From DATJPR01 sp035506295 (GTDB lineage Bacteria > Bacteroidota > Ignavibacteria > UBA10030 > UBA6906), in assembly GCA_035506295.1 (NCBI GenBank), contig DATJPR010000246.1:1-13816 (forward strand): a DNA stretch of 13,816 nt. The letters run 5' to 3'. Under the pieces are notes generated by a model. That model made no database searches. It saw only the letters and a list, made by a program, of their open reading frames with translations, and was not told where the DNA came from. The position numbers and the translations under genes were made by a program. Positions 1 through 6,325 of this stretch are shown here, piece after piece; within the stretch, counting starts at the first letter, position 1; every line of letters begins with the position of its first letter.

Positions 1-636
1 GAATACCCGCTGTGCGAGGGGACGATCAGAACGAGCTCCGGGCTGGAAATGGAGCAGCGCGAATATGAATTCCATTTCGAAGAGCGCCACGTTCATCACT
101 CGAATGCCCTCCATAGCATCGAGAAGGGGGTCGGACAATACTGCGTCGGGCCCCTCGCGCGCTTCAATTTGAACTTTGCGACGCTCCCGCCGGTTGCACG
201 AGAGTTGGCGCAGGACCTCGGGATTTCCCCTCCTCTCACCAACCCCTTCAAGAGCATTCTCGTCAGGCTGGTGGAGACCGCGTTTGCGTTCGATGAAGCG
301 GTGAAGCTGATCGACGGATACGAAGAGTTCGATCCTCCGGCGGTGCACATCGAGCCACGCACCGGTATCGGGATAGCTGCGACTGAAGCACCCCGGGGAA
401 TGCTCTATCACCGTTACCGTCTGGCCGACGATGGGACGATCCTGGACGCGAAGATTGTTCCACCCACGGCGCAGAATCTCGGGACCATGGAAGAAGATAT
501 CCGGCGGTTCGCCCGCGCCCACATCGATCTACCCAGGGAAGAACTTACGTGGAGATGTGAACAGGTGGTGCGGAACTACGACCCATGCATCTCCTGCGCC
601 ACTCATGCTCTGAAGGTGCAGATCGTCGAATCCTGA
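1..636 (+). CDS. [NiFe]-hydrogenase large (alpha) subunit, group 3, 3' portion
   Basis: This is the C-terminal 211 residues of a cytoplasmic [NiFe]-hydrogenase large subunit, the chain that carries the Ni-Fe(CN)2CO centre and interconverts H2 with protons and electrons. The frame is open from base 1, so the gene is cut by the window edge. The ATG at 49 is internal: the residues before it (EYPLCEGTIRTSSGLE) already fit the family. The diagnostic feature is the C-terminal nickel-binding motif DPCISCATH at residues 194-202 of the fragment, with Cys196 and Cys199 as metal ligands. It is followed by nine residues (ALKVQIVES) that a HycI/HoxW-type endopeptidase normally removes after the His. The EERHV-HHSNALHS stretch and the short tail suit group 3 (NAD(P)- or F420-linked) enzymes, probably 3b, but the subgroup needs the missing N-terminal half and partner subunits. 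A hairpin terminator follows directly, so this is the last gene of its operon. Confidence 0.93.
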   Translation, partial: EYPLCEGTIRTSSGLEMEQREYEFHFEERHVHHSNALHSIEKGVGQYCVGPLARFNLNFATLPPVARELAQDLGISPPLTNPFKSILVRLVETAFAFDEAVKLIDGYEEFDPPAVHIEPRTGIGIAATEAPRGMLYHRYRLADDGTILDAKIVPPTAQNLGTMEEDIRRFARAHIDLPREELTWRCEQVVRNYDPCISCATHALKVQIVES

Positions 637-650
637 GTGCCCCCATCTCG

Positions 651-696
651 TGACCGCGGTCTTTCCCTCCGGAGAGGCCGCGGTCATTGGTTTTTT
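651..696 (+). terminator. Rho-independent terminator after the hydrogenase gene
   Basis: A 9-bp perfect stem (TGACCGCGG at 651-659 with CCGCGGTCA at 678-686) encloses an 18-nt loop. It is followed by TTGG and six T residues at 691-696. It starts 14 bp after the hydrogenase stop codon and separates that operon from the HD-domain gene. Confidence 0.88.
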
Positions 697-716
697 CCCT
701 CCCCCTTCCGTATCTT
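687..716 (+). promoter_or_regulatory. Possible promoter for the HD-domain gene
   Basis: TTGGTT (687-692) and TATCTT (711-716) are 18 bp apart, and the -10-like box lies about 44 bp before the ATG at 760. Each box matches the sigma-70 consensus only moderately. TATCTT is also the -10-like box seen upstream of hisC here. The -35-like box overlaps the T tract of the preceding terminator. This is a weak call, supported mainly by the need for a new start site after that terminator. Confidence 0.3.
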
Positions 717-759
717 CTGATCTATTCCCTGACACCATCGTCCTATCATCGGGGCGTCC

Positions 760-1314
760 ATGACCGACACGCGACAAAAAGCACTGGACCTTCTGTTCGA
801 GTATACGAAGACCGAAGCGTTGCGAAAGCACGCGCTTTCCGTTGAGGCGGCGATGCGTGCATATGCGGCGAAATTCGGAGAGGATGCCGAAGAGTGGGGA
901 GTGGTCGGGCTGCTGCACGATTTCGACTACGAGCGGTATCCGCAGTTCCCGGAGCACCCGACGAAGGGGTCCGAGATTCTCAAGGAACATGGCTACGGCG
1001 ACAAGGTACGAACGGCTATCCTCGGACACGTCCCCGACATGCATGTCGAGCGCGATTCACCGATGGCAAAAACGCTCTTTGCCTGCGATGAACTCTGCGG
1101 CTTTATCATGGCAGCGGCACTGATCCGGCCGAACAAAATCGCCGACCTGGGGGTTTCCTCGATCAAGAAGAAGCTGAAAGACAAAGCGTTTGCACGGGCG
1201 GTAAGCCGGGAGGACATCCAGAAGGGCGCGGAGCAATTAGGTGTGCCGTTTGATGAGCATGTTCAGACGGTCATCGACGCCATGAGAAGCATCGCGACGG
1301 AACTCGGATTGTAG
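760..1314 (+). CDS. HD-domain metal-dependent hydrolase, 184 aa
   Basis: This is a small soluble protein of the HD superfamily, whose members are mostly metal-dependent phosphohydrolases acting on nucleotides or phosphorylated small molecules. Visible metal-ligand candidates are His24 (RKHALSVEAAM), the His53-Asp54 doublet in GLLHDFDYERYP, His90 in AILGHV and Asp110 in ACDEL. Their order and spacing are those of single-domain HD proteins. It has no signal peptide, membrane segment or extra domain, and its length is normal for stand-alone HD proteins of this type. The ATG at 760 is the first in frame after the upstream terminator; the ggggcg before it is a poor Shine-Dalgarno sequence. The gene sits between a terminator and a repeat array and faces a convergent gene, so it is probably transcribed alone. 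The substrate cannot be read from the sequence. The enzyme class is fairly secure and the cellular role unknown. Confidence 0.87.
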   Translation: MTDTRQKALDLLFEYTKTEALRKHALSVEAAMRAYAAKFGEDAEEWGVVGLLHDFDYERYPQFPEHPTKGSEILKEHGYGDKVRTAILGHVPDMHVERDSPMAKTLFACDELCGFIMAAALIRPNKIADLGVSSIKKKLKDKAFARAVSREDIQKGAEQLGVPFDEHVQTVIDAMRSIATELGL

Positions 1315-1320
1315 GGAGAG

Positions 1321-1408
1321 GGGGGAATGGGAGAAAGGGGGAACGGGGGAATGGGAGAATGGGAGAAAGGGAGAAAGGGAGAAAGGGGGAACGGGAGAAT
1401 GGGAAAAT
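1321..1408 (+). repeat. Eleven-unit 8-bp G-rich tandem array (GGGRGAAN)
   Basis: Eleven consecutive 8-bp units run without a single length change, starting at 1321, 1329, 1337, 1345, 1353, 1361, 1369, 1377, 1385, 1393 and 1401. The units are variants of GGGAGAAT, GGGAGAAA, GGGGGAAC, GGGGGAAT and GGGAAAAT. The + strand is almost entirely purine, with only three C and a few T. Each unit contributes a run of at least three G separated by about five bases, so the + strand could form G-quadruplexes. The array begins 6 bp after the HD gene stop and ends 12 bp before the convergent gene's stop, filling the intergenic gap. The 8-bp period is not a multiple of three, which argues against coding. Confidence 0.95.
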
Positions 1409-1420
1409 ATGGGCGGTCGG

Positions 1421-2311
1421 TCAGTAGAAATCGACTGCAAATCCCAAGCCTCCCATGTTGCGGCGAACGTTATAGTACTGGCTGAAGAACTCCAGGCCGG
1501 AGACATAATTGACGTAGAATTTGAGGCCGATGTCGTCCCAGCGTCCGAATTTGACGCCGGCCTCGACCACATTCGTCCCGATATACGAGGGCACGCCGGT
1601 CAGCGTGATGTTGTAGGCTGTATAAAGGGCGAACGGTTTCCCGAGCACGGTCGCAAAGTTGTCCCTCGTCCGAAGTTCGATCCCGTGAAGAGTCATGATC
1701 CGCTTGATGTCGGTCGGGCGGACGAGCGTTGCGTAGTTGAATCCCGAATACACGAGGCACCGGGACCAGGCCAGCGGAAACTCATATGCGGCGGTAAGCT
1801 CGCCGAAGTCCTTGGTGAAGGGGATCGGGAGCTGTCCGTTTTTCCATTGCCCGGTCGCGTTGTCAAAGTGACCGTCGATCAGGTGAGCGCTCAAATGCAG
1901 GAGCCGGAGGCGGAGTGTGAAACTGCGCGGTCCGTCGTCGCAACGCATCACGATGTGACCTCCGAAGAATCCGTCGACCGCATCGACCTGGAGACGCAAC
2001 CCCTGGGCGCTCGTGGTGAGAGCATAGGTGAAAAAATCCGCGCCCATTCTCAATCGCAGGGTGCCGCTGTCGTTGGCCGCAAACTGCACAAAGTCGACCA
2101 TGCTCCCGATATCGAGCTTCAGGCGCGAAGATCCGATTTCTTTTCGTACTCCCACGCGGGGCTCCTGGGGGTTTGCCACGAGCGGTTTGAACATCGTTCC
2201 TCCGGGGAGGAACTGCCATCGGTCGTCCTGCGTTGTTGTGCTGACCTGAGGAAAACCGATCTGAGCGAAAGCCATTACGAGAACAGCGGCAAGAAGGGTT
2301 GTGCGGATCAT
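1421..2311 (-). CDS. DUF1207-like exported protein, probable outer-membrane or surface protein
   Basis: This predicted 296-residue protein has an N-terminal signal peptide (MIRTTLLAAVLVMAFAQIGF, then PQVS). The mature start, RWQFLPGGTMFKPLVANP followed by QEPRVGV, resembles the opening motif of DUF1207 proteins, a family with no assigned function. The rest alternates polar and hydrophobic residues and ends GFAVDFY, with a terminal aromatic residue, as is common in outer-membrane barrels. The start at 2311 was preferred over upstream ATGs at 2356 and 2371 for two reasons. It places the signal peptide at the very N-terminus, and a good promoter (-35 at 2366-2371, -10 at 2343-2348) overlaps the longer versions. 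No Shine-Dalgarno sequence is visible. The gene is divergent from the exported protein at 2437 and convergent with the HD gene across the 8-bp repeat array. The DUF1207 assignment is from memory of the motif; export is clearer than function. Confidence 0.72.
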   Translation of the reverse strand: MIRTTLLAAVLVMAFAQIGFPQVSTTTQDDRWQFLPGGTMFKPLVANPQEPRVGVRKEIGSSRLKLDIGSMVDFVQFAANDSGTLRLRMGADFFTYALTTSAQGLRLQVDAVDGFFGGHIVMRCDDGPRSFTLRLRLLHLSAHLIDGHFDNATGQWKNGQLPIPFTKDFGELTAAYEFPLAWSRCLVYSGFNYATLVRPTDIKRIMTLHGIELRTRDNFATVLGKPFALYTAYNITLTGVPSYIGTNVVEAGVKFGRWDDIGLKFYVNYVSGLEFFSQYYNVRRNMGGLGFAVDFY

Positions 2312-2342
2312 GAAGGGCGAGTTCTTGAGTGAAGTGAACGTT

Positions 2343-2371
2343 AATATACCGAACATGGCGCCGACAATCAA
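2343..2371 (-). promoter_or_regulatory. Promoter of the DUF1207-like gene
   Basis: Read on the minus strand, TTGATT (2366-2371) and TATATT (2343-2348) are separated by exactly 17 bp. This predicts transcription starting near 2336 and a leader of about 25 nt before the ATG at 2311. The fit is good for a sigma-70-type promoter and fixes the start codon choice for the gene. Confidence 0.6.
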
Positions 2372-2426
2372 CGGCGAGCATCAGCGTTGAATTCATGACG
2401 TCTTATCCAGATCATTCCAGAATTCC

Positions 2427-2431
2427 GGAGG
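2427..2431 (+). promoter_or_regulatory. Ribosome binding site fixing the start at 2437
   Basis: GGAGG lies 5 nt before the ATG at 2437. A longer reading would start at 2395, but that ATG has no such site, and the extra 14 residues would precede an otherwise N-terminal signal peptide. Starts elsewhere in this window often lack a Shine-Dalgarno sequence, so this strong one stands out. Confidence 0.8.
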
Positions 2432-2436
2432 AACGA

Positions 2437-3192
2437 ATGAAAAATGCGTGGATCCTGGCGGGAGCGCTGCTCTTTTTCTCGACGATTGCCTTTTCTCAGG
2501 AAGAGCCAATCCCGCCAAAACGTTCTCAAATGGCGAAGGTCGGGGCGGTCGGCGGATTCACCACCACTTTTCTCTTCATGGACATGGGACCCATCAACGA
2601 CTTTCTGAGCGGCGGGAAAATGGGTCGACCTCTCTCGAACAGTCCCGTCTTCATGGACGGCGGCGCCGGAGCAGCGTATATCATGATCGTCAAGAATCTT
2701 CGCGTGGGAGGAATCGGCATGGGGGGCTCAGCGACAGCCAGCGTCCTGGATCCGGCCACAGGGATCAGGCGTGACGCAACGGTGAAAGCGGGCTATGGGG
2801 CCGTGTCGTTTGAGTACGTGGTACCGCTGGTGCAGCACCTCGAACTTGTAGGCGGACTGCAACTCGGCGCCGGCGGCATCGATATCGTCGTGAGCAAAAG
2901 CGACGGCAATGCCATCTCGTGGACGGGGGAACAGACGTTTCTCGGGAGCGACAATGCCAGCCCAGGGACGGTCACGAGAACACTCTCCGGGAAGTTCCTG
3001 ATCTGGGTTCCTTCGGTGAGCCTGGAGTATTCCTTCCTTGGTTGGGCCGGGGTTCGGGTGGGAGCAAGCTATATGGGGATGTCGTCACCGTCATGGAAGC
3101 TTGACAGCAACTGGGACATTCTCAATGTCCCGAGCTCGGTATCCGGCAAAGGTTGGACGGTGAATGTCGCGCTCCTGGTCGGCACATTCTGA
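2437..3192 (+). CDS. Exported Gly-rich protein, probable outer-membrane beta-barrel, 251 aa
   Basis: I do not recognise a named family. The protein starts with a clear signal peptide (MKNAWILAGALLFFSTIAFS, cleavage probably just before QEEP). It continues as a Gly- and aromatic-rich chain with many short strands of alternating hydrophobic and small residues, for example VGAVGGFTTTFLFMDM at about 35-50, a GGGA-type stretch near 75-98, and LEYSFLGWAGVRVGASYMGM near 195-215. It ends in VALLVGTF, a terminal Phe typical of barrels inserted by the BAM machinery. There is no lipobox and no T9SS tag. The start is set by the GGAGG at 2427-2431. The gene is divergent from the DUF1207-like gene with 125 bp between starts, so the two may be co-regulated, and it ends at a bidirectional terminator. 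Export is well supported, the barrel fold is inferred, and ligand and role are unknown. Confidence 0.7.
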   Translation: MKNAWILAGALLFFSTIAFSQEEPIPPKRSQMAKVGAVGGFTTTFLFMDMGPINDFLSGGKMGRPLSNSPVFMDGGAGAAYIMIVKNLRVGGIGMGGSATASVLDPATGIRRDATVKAGYGAVSFEYVVPLVQHLELVGGLQLGAGGIDIVVSKSDGNAISWTGEQTFLGSDNASPGTVTRTLSGKFLIWVPSVSLEYSFLGWAGVRVGASYMGMSSPSWKLDSNWDILNVPSSVSGKGWTVNVALLVGTF

Positions 3193-3208
3193 AGCCACCA
3201 CGAGTCGG

Positions 3209-3253
3209 AAAACATCGACGCCGCGGAGTGTGATCCCGCGGCGTCGCTATTTT
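3209..3253. terminator. Bidirectional Rho-independent terminator
   Basis: An 11-bp perfect stem (CGACGCCGCGG at 3216-3226 with CCGCGGCGTCG at 3236-3246) has a 9-nt loop. On the + strand it is followed by CTATTTT, and on the - strand by ATGTTTT (AAAACAT on the + strand at 3209-3215). It can therefore serve both the gene ending at 3192 (+) and the one ending at 3265 (-), which converge here. Confidence 0.9.
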
Positions 3254-3264
3254 CGAGAAGACCT

Positions 3265-4974
3265 CTAGCCTTCGGATGGCGTGAATTCCTTGAACTGCAC
3301 GGTCTTCCATGAAGAGAACCGCTCCTTGCACCGCGACCGCTGAATTGTTCCGATCGAGGTGGAGGGAACCTCATTGGCGATAACGACGACCTTCGGGCTC
3401 TTGGCAAAGGGGAGGTGCTTTCTGCAGTAGGCGATGATCCTCTCCTCCGTCAGCTCCGCGTCCGGGCGCAGGGTGACCAAGGCTCCGACTTCCTCCCCGT
3501 ACCAGTCATTCTCAAATCCCACGGCGATCCCGGCGGACACGCCGGGGATGTGCATCAAGACCTCGTCGATTTCGAACGGAGAGATATTGACGCCGCCTCT
3601 GATGATGATCTCCTTGATCCTTCCCGTGATAAAGAAAAACTTCCGTCCCTCGTCATCAAACAGGAAGAACCCCTCGTCGCCGCTCCTGAACCACCCGAAC
3701 TTGAAGGTCTCGGCGTTGACCTCCGGGTTGCTCAGGTATCGACGCATGACGTTGTGGCCGCGAATGACGATTTCTCCCCGTTCTCCCTCGTTCAGCTCAT
3801 TTCCCTCCGGGCCCAGAATCGCCATCTCATTGCTCGGAAGCGGCATGCCGATCGAAGGAAAACCGTGCTTCGTCAGCCACGCACGGTGATCATGTGTATC
3901 GAGGTCGATGGGGAGGAAACAGGAATAGCAGGTCGTCTCAGAAAGCCCGTACCCATGGACGATCGGAATCTTAAAGGTCTGCTCGAAACGCGATGCCAGG
4001 TCGATGGTGAGAGGACCGGCCCCGCAGATGAGATGGCGGAAATTGACCATCTTGTAGGCCGCCATATCGAGCCGTGCGTGAAGAAGGTACTGGAGCATGG
4101 TCGGGACAACGCTGGTAATCGCGACGCGCTCCGCGCTGATGCGCTCGAAGAACCTGTCAGGATGGAATTTCTGGTTCAGAACGATGGTACTGCCGCCGTA
4201 GAGCGGAGTCATGACGGTGACGACGATGCCGTTGACGTTGTGAAGGGGGAGGACACACATCATCGTCTCGCTTTCCGAGACCTGGTGCCATTCCGCGATG
4301 GCGTAGGCATCGACAAGCAGGTTGTAGTGGTCGAGCACCACGCCTTTCGGGTTTCCTGTGGTGCCGGACGTGTACACGAGGAGGGCTTCGTCCGTCAGCG
4401 CAGGCGGGGGGATGGTTTGCACCGACGGAGCATATCGCAACACTTCCGTCTCCAGATGCGAAGCGCCCTTTGATGGTCTTCCACCGACCTGAACGATCCG
4501 CGCGTGCACCGCGGATGCCCCGACAAGTCCTTTCACCCGATCGACGTACTCGTCGCGCGCGAGGATCACGACGGGCGCGGCATCCTTAAGGATGAAGCCC
4601 AGGTAGCGATCGTCTTCAGCGGGGTTCAGCGGAACGACGCTAGCGCCGAGGAGCCAGGCTGCAAAGTACTGGACAATGACATCGCTGTGATTGAACGACA
4701 TCGTGGCGATGCGATCGCCGCGTCGCACGCCCGAGGCGCTGAGGTACATCGCGGTGCGGCAGCATTCCTCGTAAAACTCTCTGTAGGTGAACTCCTTCCG
4801 CTGTGCTCCTTCCGCATAGAACACCAGGAACGGCTTGACTTCAAGCCGGTCGGTTTGCTGTTCCAGCAGATCTCTGATGCTTCCGTACGGCACCAGGGGT
4901 TGGTCGGGTGGACGCCCGTCGACGGAGCGCGCCCTGGCGATGAGATCGAACACGTCAGAAGAAAGATCCTGCAT
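3265..4974 (-). CDS. AMP-binding acyl-CoA synthetase-like protein, catalytic Lys replaced by Thr
   Basis: This 569-residue member of the ANL adenylating superfamily has the full length of a fatty acyl-CoA ligase, which activates a carboxylic acid as acyl-AMP and then forms acyl-CoA. The core motifs are present: P-loop YTSGTTGNPKG (201-211), GYGLSETT (341-348), WFRSGDEG with Asp433, GRIKEIIIRGGVNISPFEIDE (451-471, quoted as GRIKE...ISPFEIDE) containing the hinge and Arg452. The C-terminal motif, normally P-x-T-x-x-G-K with the lysine that contacts the substrate carboxylate during adenylation, reads PSTSIGTIQR. Thr543 (codon ACA, read on the minus strand at 3346-3348) therefore replaces the lysine. 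AAA to ACA is a one-base change. No signal peptide or membrane segment is seen, so it is cytoplasmic. The start at 4974 lacks a Shine-Dalgarno sequence. It lies 75 bp downstream of hisC on the same strand and may share its transcript. The substrate is unknown, and activity is uncertain because of Thr543. Confidence 0.9.
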   Translation of the reverse strand: MQDLSSDVFDLIARARSVDGRPPDQPLVPYGSIRDLLEQQTDRLEVKPFLVFYAEGAQRKEFTYREFYEECCRTAMYLSASGVRRGDRIATMSFNHSDVIVQYFAAWLLGASVVPLNPAEDDRYLGFILKDAAPVVILARDEYVDRVKGLVGASAVHARIVQVGGRPSKGASHLETEVLRYAPSVQTIPPPALTDEALLVYTSGTTGNPKGVVLDHYNLLVDAYAIAEWHQVSESETMMCVLPLHNVNGIVVTVMTPLYGGSTIVLNQKFHPDRFFERISAERVAITSVVPTMLQYLLHARLDMAAYKMVNFRHLICGAGPLTIDLASRFEQTFKIPIVHGYGLSETTCYSCFLPIDLDTHDHRAWLTKHGFPSIGMPLPSNEMAILGPEGNELNEGERGEIVIRGHNVMRRYLSNPEVNAETFKFGWFRSGDEGFFLFDDEGRKFFFITGRIKEIIIRGGVNISPFEIDEVLMHIPGVSAGIAVGFENDWYGEEVGALVTLRPDAELTEERIIAYCRKHLPFAKSPKVVVIANEVPSTSIGTIQRSRCKERFSSWKTVQFKEFTPSEG

Positions 4975-5049
4975 TGAATATTATCGGCGATGGTGGATGG
5001 TGATGACACAAAATGGACAGCCGCGCCTGACGAGCCATGAGCGCACAGC

Positions 5050-6147
5050 TCAGGCCGGCACGTGAGCCATGATGGATTTCAAACGATCGACGAGCACATC
5101 AAGCTGTGGTTGCGTCCCAATGGTGATGCGCAGGCAGTGCGGCAAACCGAAACTTCGCAACGGTCGCACGATGATACCCTGCGCAAGCAGTTCTTGAAAC
5201 AGGTAGTTTGCCATCGATTCGTTGTCAAGCGGAAGAAGGAAGAAGTTGGCTTCCGTTGGGATCACGTGCAAACCCATATCGGCCAGAGCCGCCGGGAGCG
5301 ATTTTCGTCCCGCTGCATTGACGGCGAGAGTCCGATGGAGAAACTCGTCATCCGCCAGGGCGCCGATGCCGGCCGCCTGTGCGAGTGTGCTGGGCTCGAA
5401 CGGAAGTTTGACCTTGAGGAGGTTGGTGATGAGGCGGTCATGGGCGAACCCGTAGCCGATCCGGATCCCCGCCAATCCGTACGCCTTGGAGAAGGTACGG
5501 AGGGTGATGACGTTGTCATACCGGTAGTGCATCGAATCCGGGTATGCAGGGTTGTCCCGGGCATACTCGAAATATGCCTCGTCCAAGATGATGAGGACAT
5601 GCTCGGGCACGCGGGCCATGAAGGCATCGAACTCGGGCGTCGTGACGATCGTGCCCGTGGGGTTGTTGGGATTCGCCAGATAAATGATCTTGGTGTGCGA
5701 TGTTATGGCGTCCGCGATCGCCTGGAGATCGAAGCGGTACTCGCGCAACGGCACGGTGACGAGCTTGGTCCCGCGGGATCGCGCGAGCACATAGAACCCG
5801 ACAAAGGTCCCTTCGGACGTCAAAACCTCGTCGTCGTCGCAGAGAAACGCCCGTATGATGCTGGACATGATTCCCTCCGATCCGCTCCCGCACACCACAT
5901 TCATCGTCTTGAGCTTGAAGCGATCGGCAAGGAGTTCGCGGAGATCGAGTCCGCCGTTGGGGTACTGATGGAGTTCGTGGAGGTGTTCCTTCATCCGTTC
6001 GACGGCAAGCGGTGAAGGGCCCAGAGGATTTTCGTTTGAGGCGAGCTTGATGATCGAGGTGAGCCCGGTCTCCCTCTGCAGTTCGGCAATTGGTTTGCCG
6101 GGCCTGTAAGGTTCGAGGGATTCTATGTACGGAGGAACGAGCCGCAC
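5050..6147 (-). CDS. hisC: Histidinol-phosphate aminotransferase
   Basis: This is a PLP-dependent fold-type I aminotransferase of 365 residues. In histidine synthesis HisC converts imidazole-acetol phosphate plus glutamate to histidinol phosphate; relatives in the same subfamily also act on aromatic keto acids. Family marks are LASNENPLGPSP (35-46), YPNGG (62-66), NPNNPTGT (159-166), DEAYFEY (189-195) and the PLP lysine Lys221 in TFSKAYGLAGIRIGYG, with the C-terminal LRITIGT containing the carboxylate-binding Arg. The start is GTG at 6147-6145. No ATG lies between it and the in-frame stop upstream, and the predicted promoter gives a leader of about 33 nt. No other his genes are present, so this is a stand-alone copy. 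That leaves open a role in phenylalanine/tyrosine transamination. The acyl-CoA synthetase-like gene follows on the same strand. Confidence 0.93.
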   Translation of the reverse strand: MRLVPPYIESLEPYRPGKPIAELQRETGLTSIIKLASNENPLGPSPLAVERMKEHLHELHQYPNGGLDLRELLADRFKLKTMNVVCGSGSEGIMSSIIRAFLCDDDEVLTSEGTFVGFYVLARSRGTKLVTVPLREYRFDLQAIADAITSHTKIIYLANPNNPTGTIVTTPEFDAFMARVPEHVLIILDEAYFEYARDNPAYPDSMHYRYDNVITLRTFSKAYGLAGIRIGYGFAHDRLITNLLKVKLPFEPSTLAQAAGIGALADDEFLHRTLAVNAAGRKSLPAALADMGLHVIPTEANFFLLPLDNESMANYLFQELLAQGIIVRPLRSFGLPHCLRITIGTQPQLDVLVDRLKSIMAHVPA

Positions 6148-6186
6148 CTGCCGATCAGCAAGAAATGGATGCGATGATCTGCCGAA

Positions 6187-6215
6187 AAGATAGCAATCCG
6201 ATCAGGCAAAAGCAA
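6187..6215 (-). promoter_or_regulatory. hisC promoter
   Basis: On the minus strand TTGCTT (6210-6215) and TATCTT (6187-6192) are 17 bp apart. The latter continues as TATCTTTT, which also fits the Bacteroidota TAnnTTTG -7 element. The predicted start is near 6180, about 33 nt before the GTG start. It stands back to back with the promoter for the rhomboid gene. Confidence 0.55.
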
Positions 6216-6220
6216 TATTG

Positions 6221-6249
6221 TTGACATTCGAACGAATCATGGTTAGTAT
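6221..6249 (+). promoter_or_regulatory. Promoter of the rhomboid-protease-DUF4412 cluster
   Basis: A perfect TTGACA (6221-6226) is followed after exactly 17 bp by TAGTAT (6244-6249). TATCTTTA at 6247-6254 also resembles the Bacteroidota TAnnTTTG element. It lies about 77 bp before the chosen ATG at 6326. Only 5 bp separate its -35 box from that of the divergent hisC promoter. It also shows that the longer rhomboid reading, starting at 6218, would begin inside the promoter. Confidence 0.65.
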
Positions 6250-6317
6250 CTTTAACCCTGGCTTCTGCGGCACGAAACTTGTCCTTCGCGTGTTGTTTCA
6301 GGGAATACTCTCGTTAC

Positions 6318-6324
6318 AGGAAAG
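6318..6324 (+). promoter_or_regulatory. Ribosome binding site for the rhomboid start at 6326
   Basis: AGGAAAG precedes the ATG at 6326, with AGGA 4 nt from the start codon. The upstream TTG (6218) and ATG (6239) have no comparable site and lie in the promoter. This decides the start. Confidence 0.65.
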
Positions 6325-6325
6325 C

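Noticed and set aside
1321..1408. Reading the G-rich array as a CRISPR array
   Set aside because: Units are 8 bp with no spacers and no cas genes are nearby.
1409..2332. Long plus-strand open frame (307 codons) opposite the DUF1207-like gene
   Set aside because: The opposite strand encodes a protein with a signal peptide, family motif and promoter. The plus-strand translation has no signal, domain or ribosome site and begins in the G-rich repeat.
3415..4473. Long plus-strand open frame (352 codons) opposite the acyl-CoA synthetase
   Set aside because: It is a shadow of a GC-rich gene whose minus-strand product has all ANL motifs. The shadow product is charged low-order sequence with no recognisable motif.
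5062..6015. Long plus-strand open frame (317 codons) opposite hisC
   Set aside because: The minus strand is clearly HisC; the overlapping frame has no domain or start signal.
6218..6325. Longer N-terminus for the rhomboid protease (TTG at 6218 or ATG at 6239)
   Set aside because: Both lie within the TTGACA-17-TAGTAT promoter, and the family-typical N-terminus MIPLRDT starts at 6326 behind AGGAAAG.
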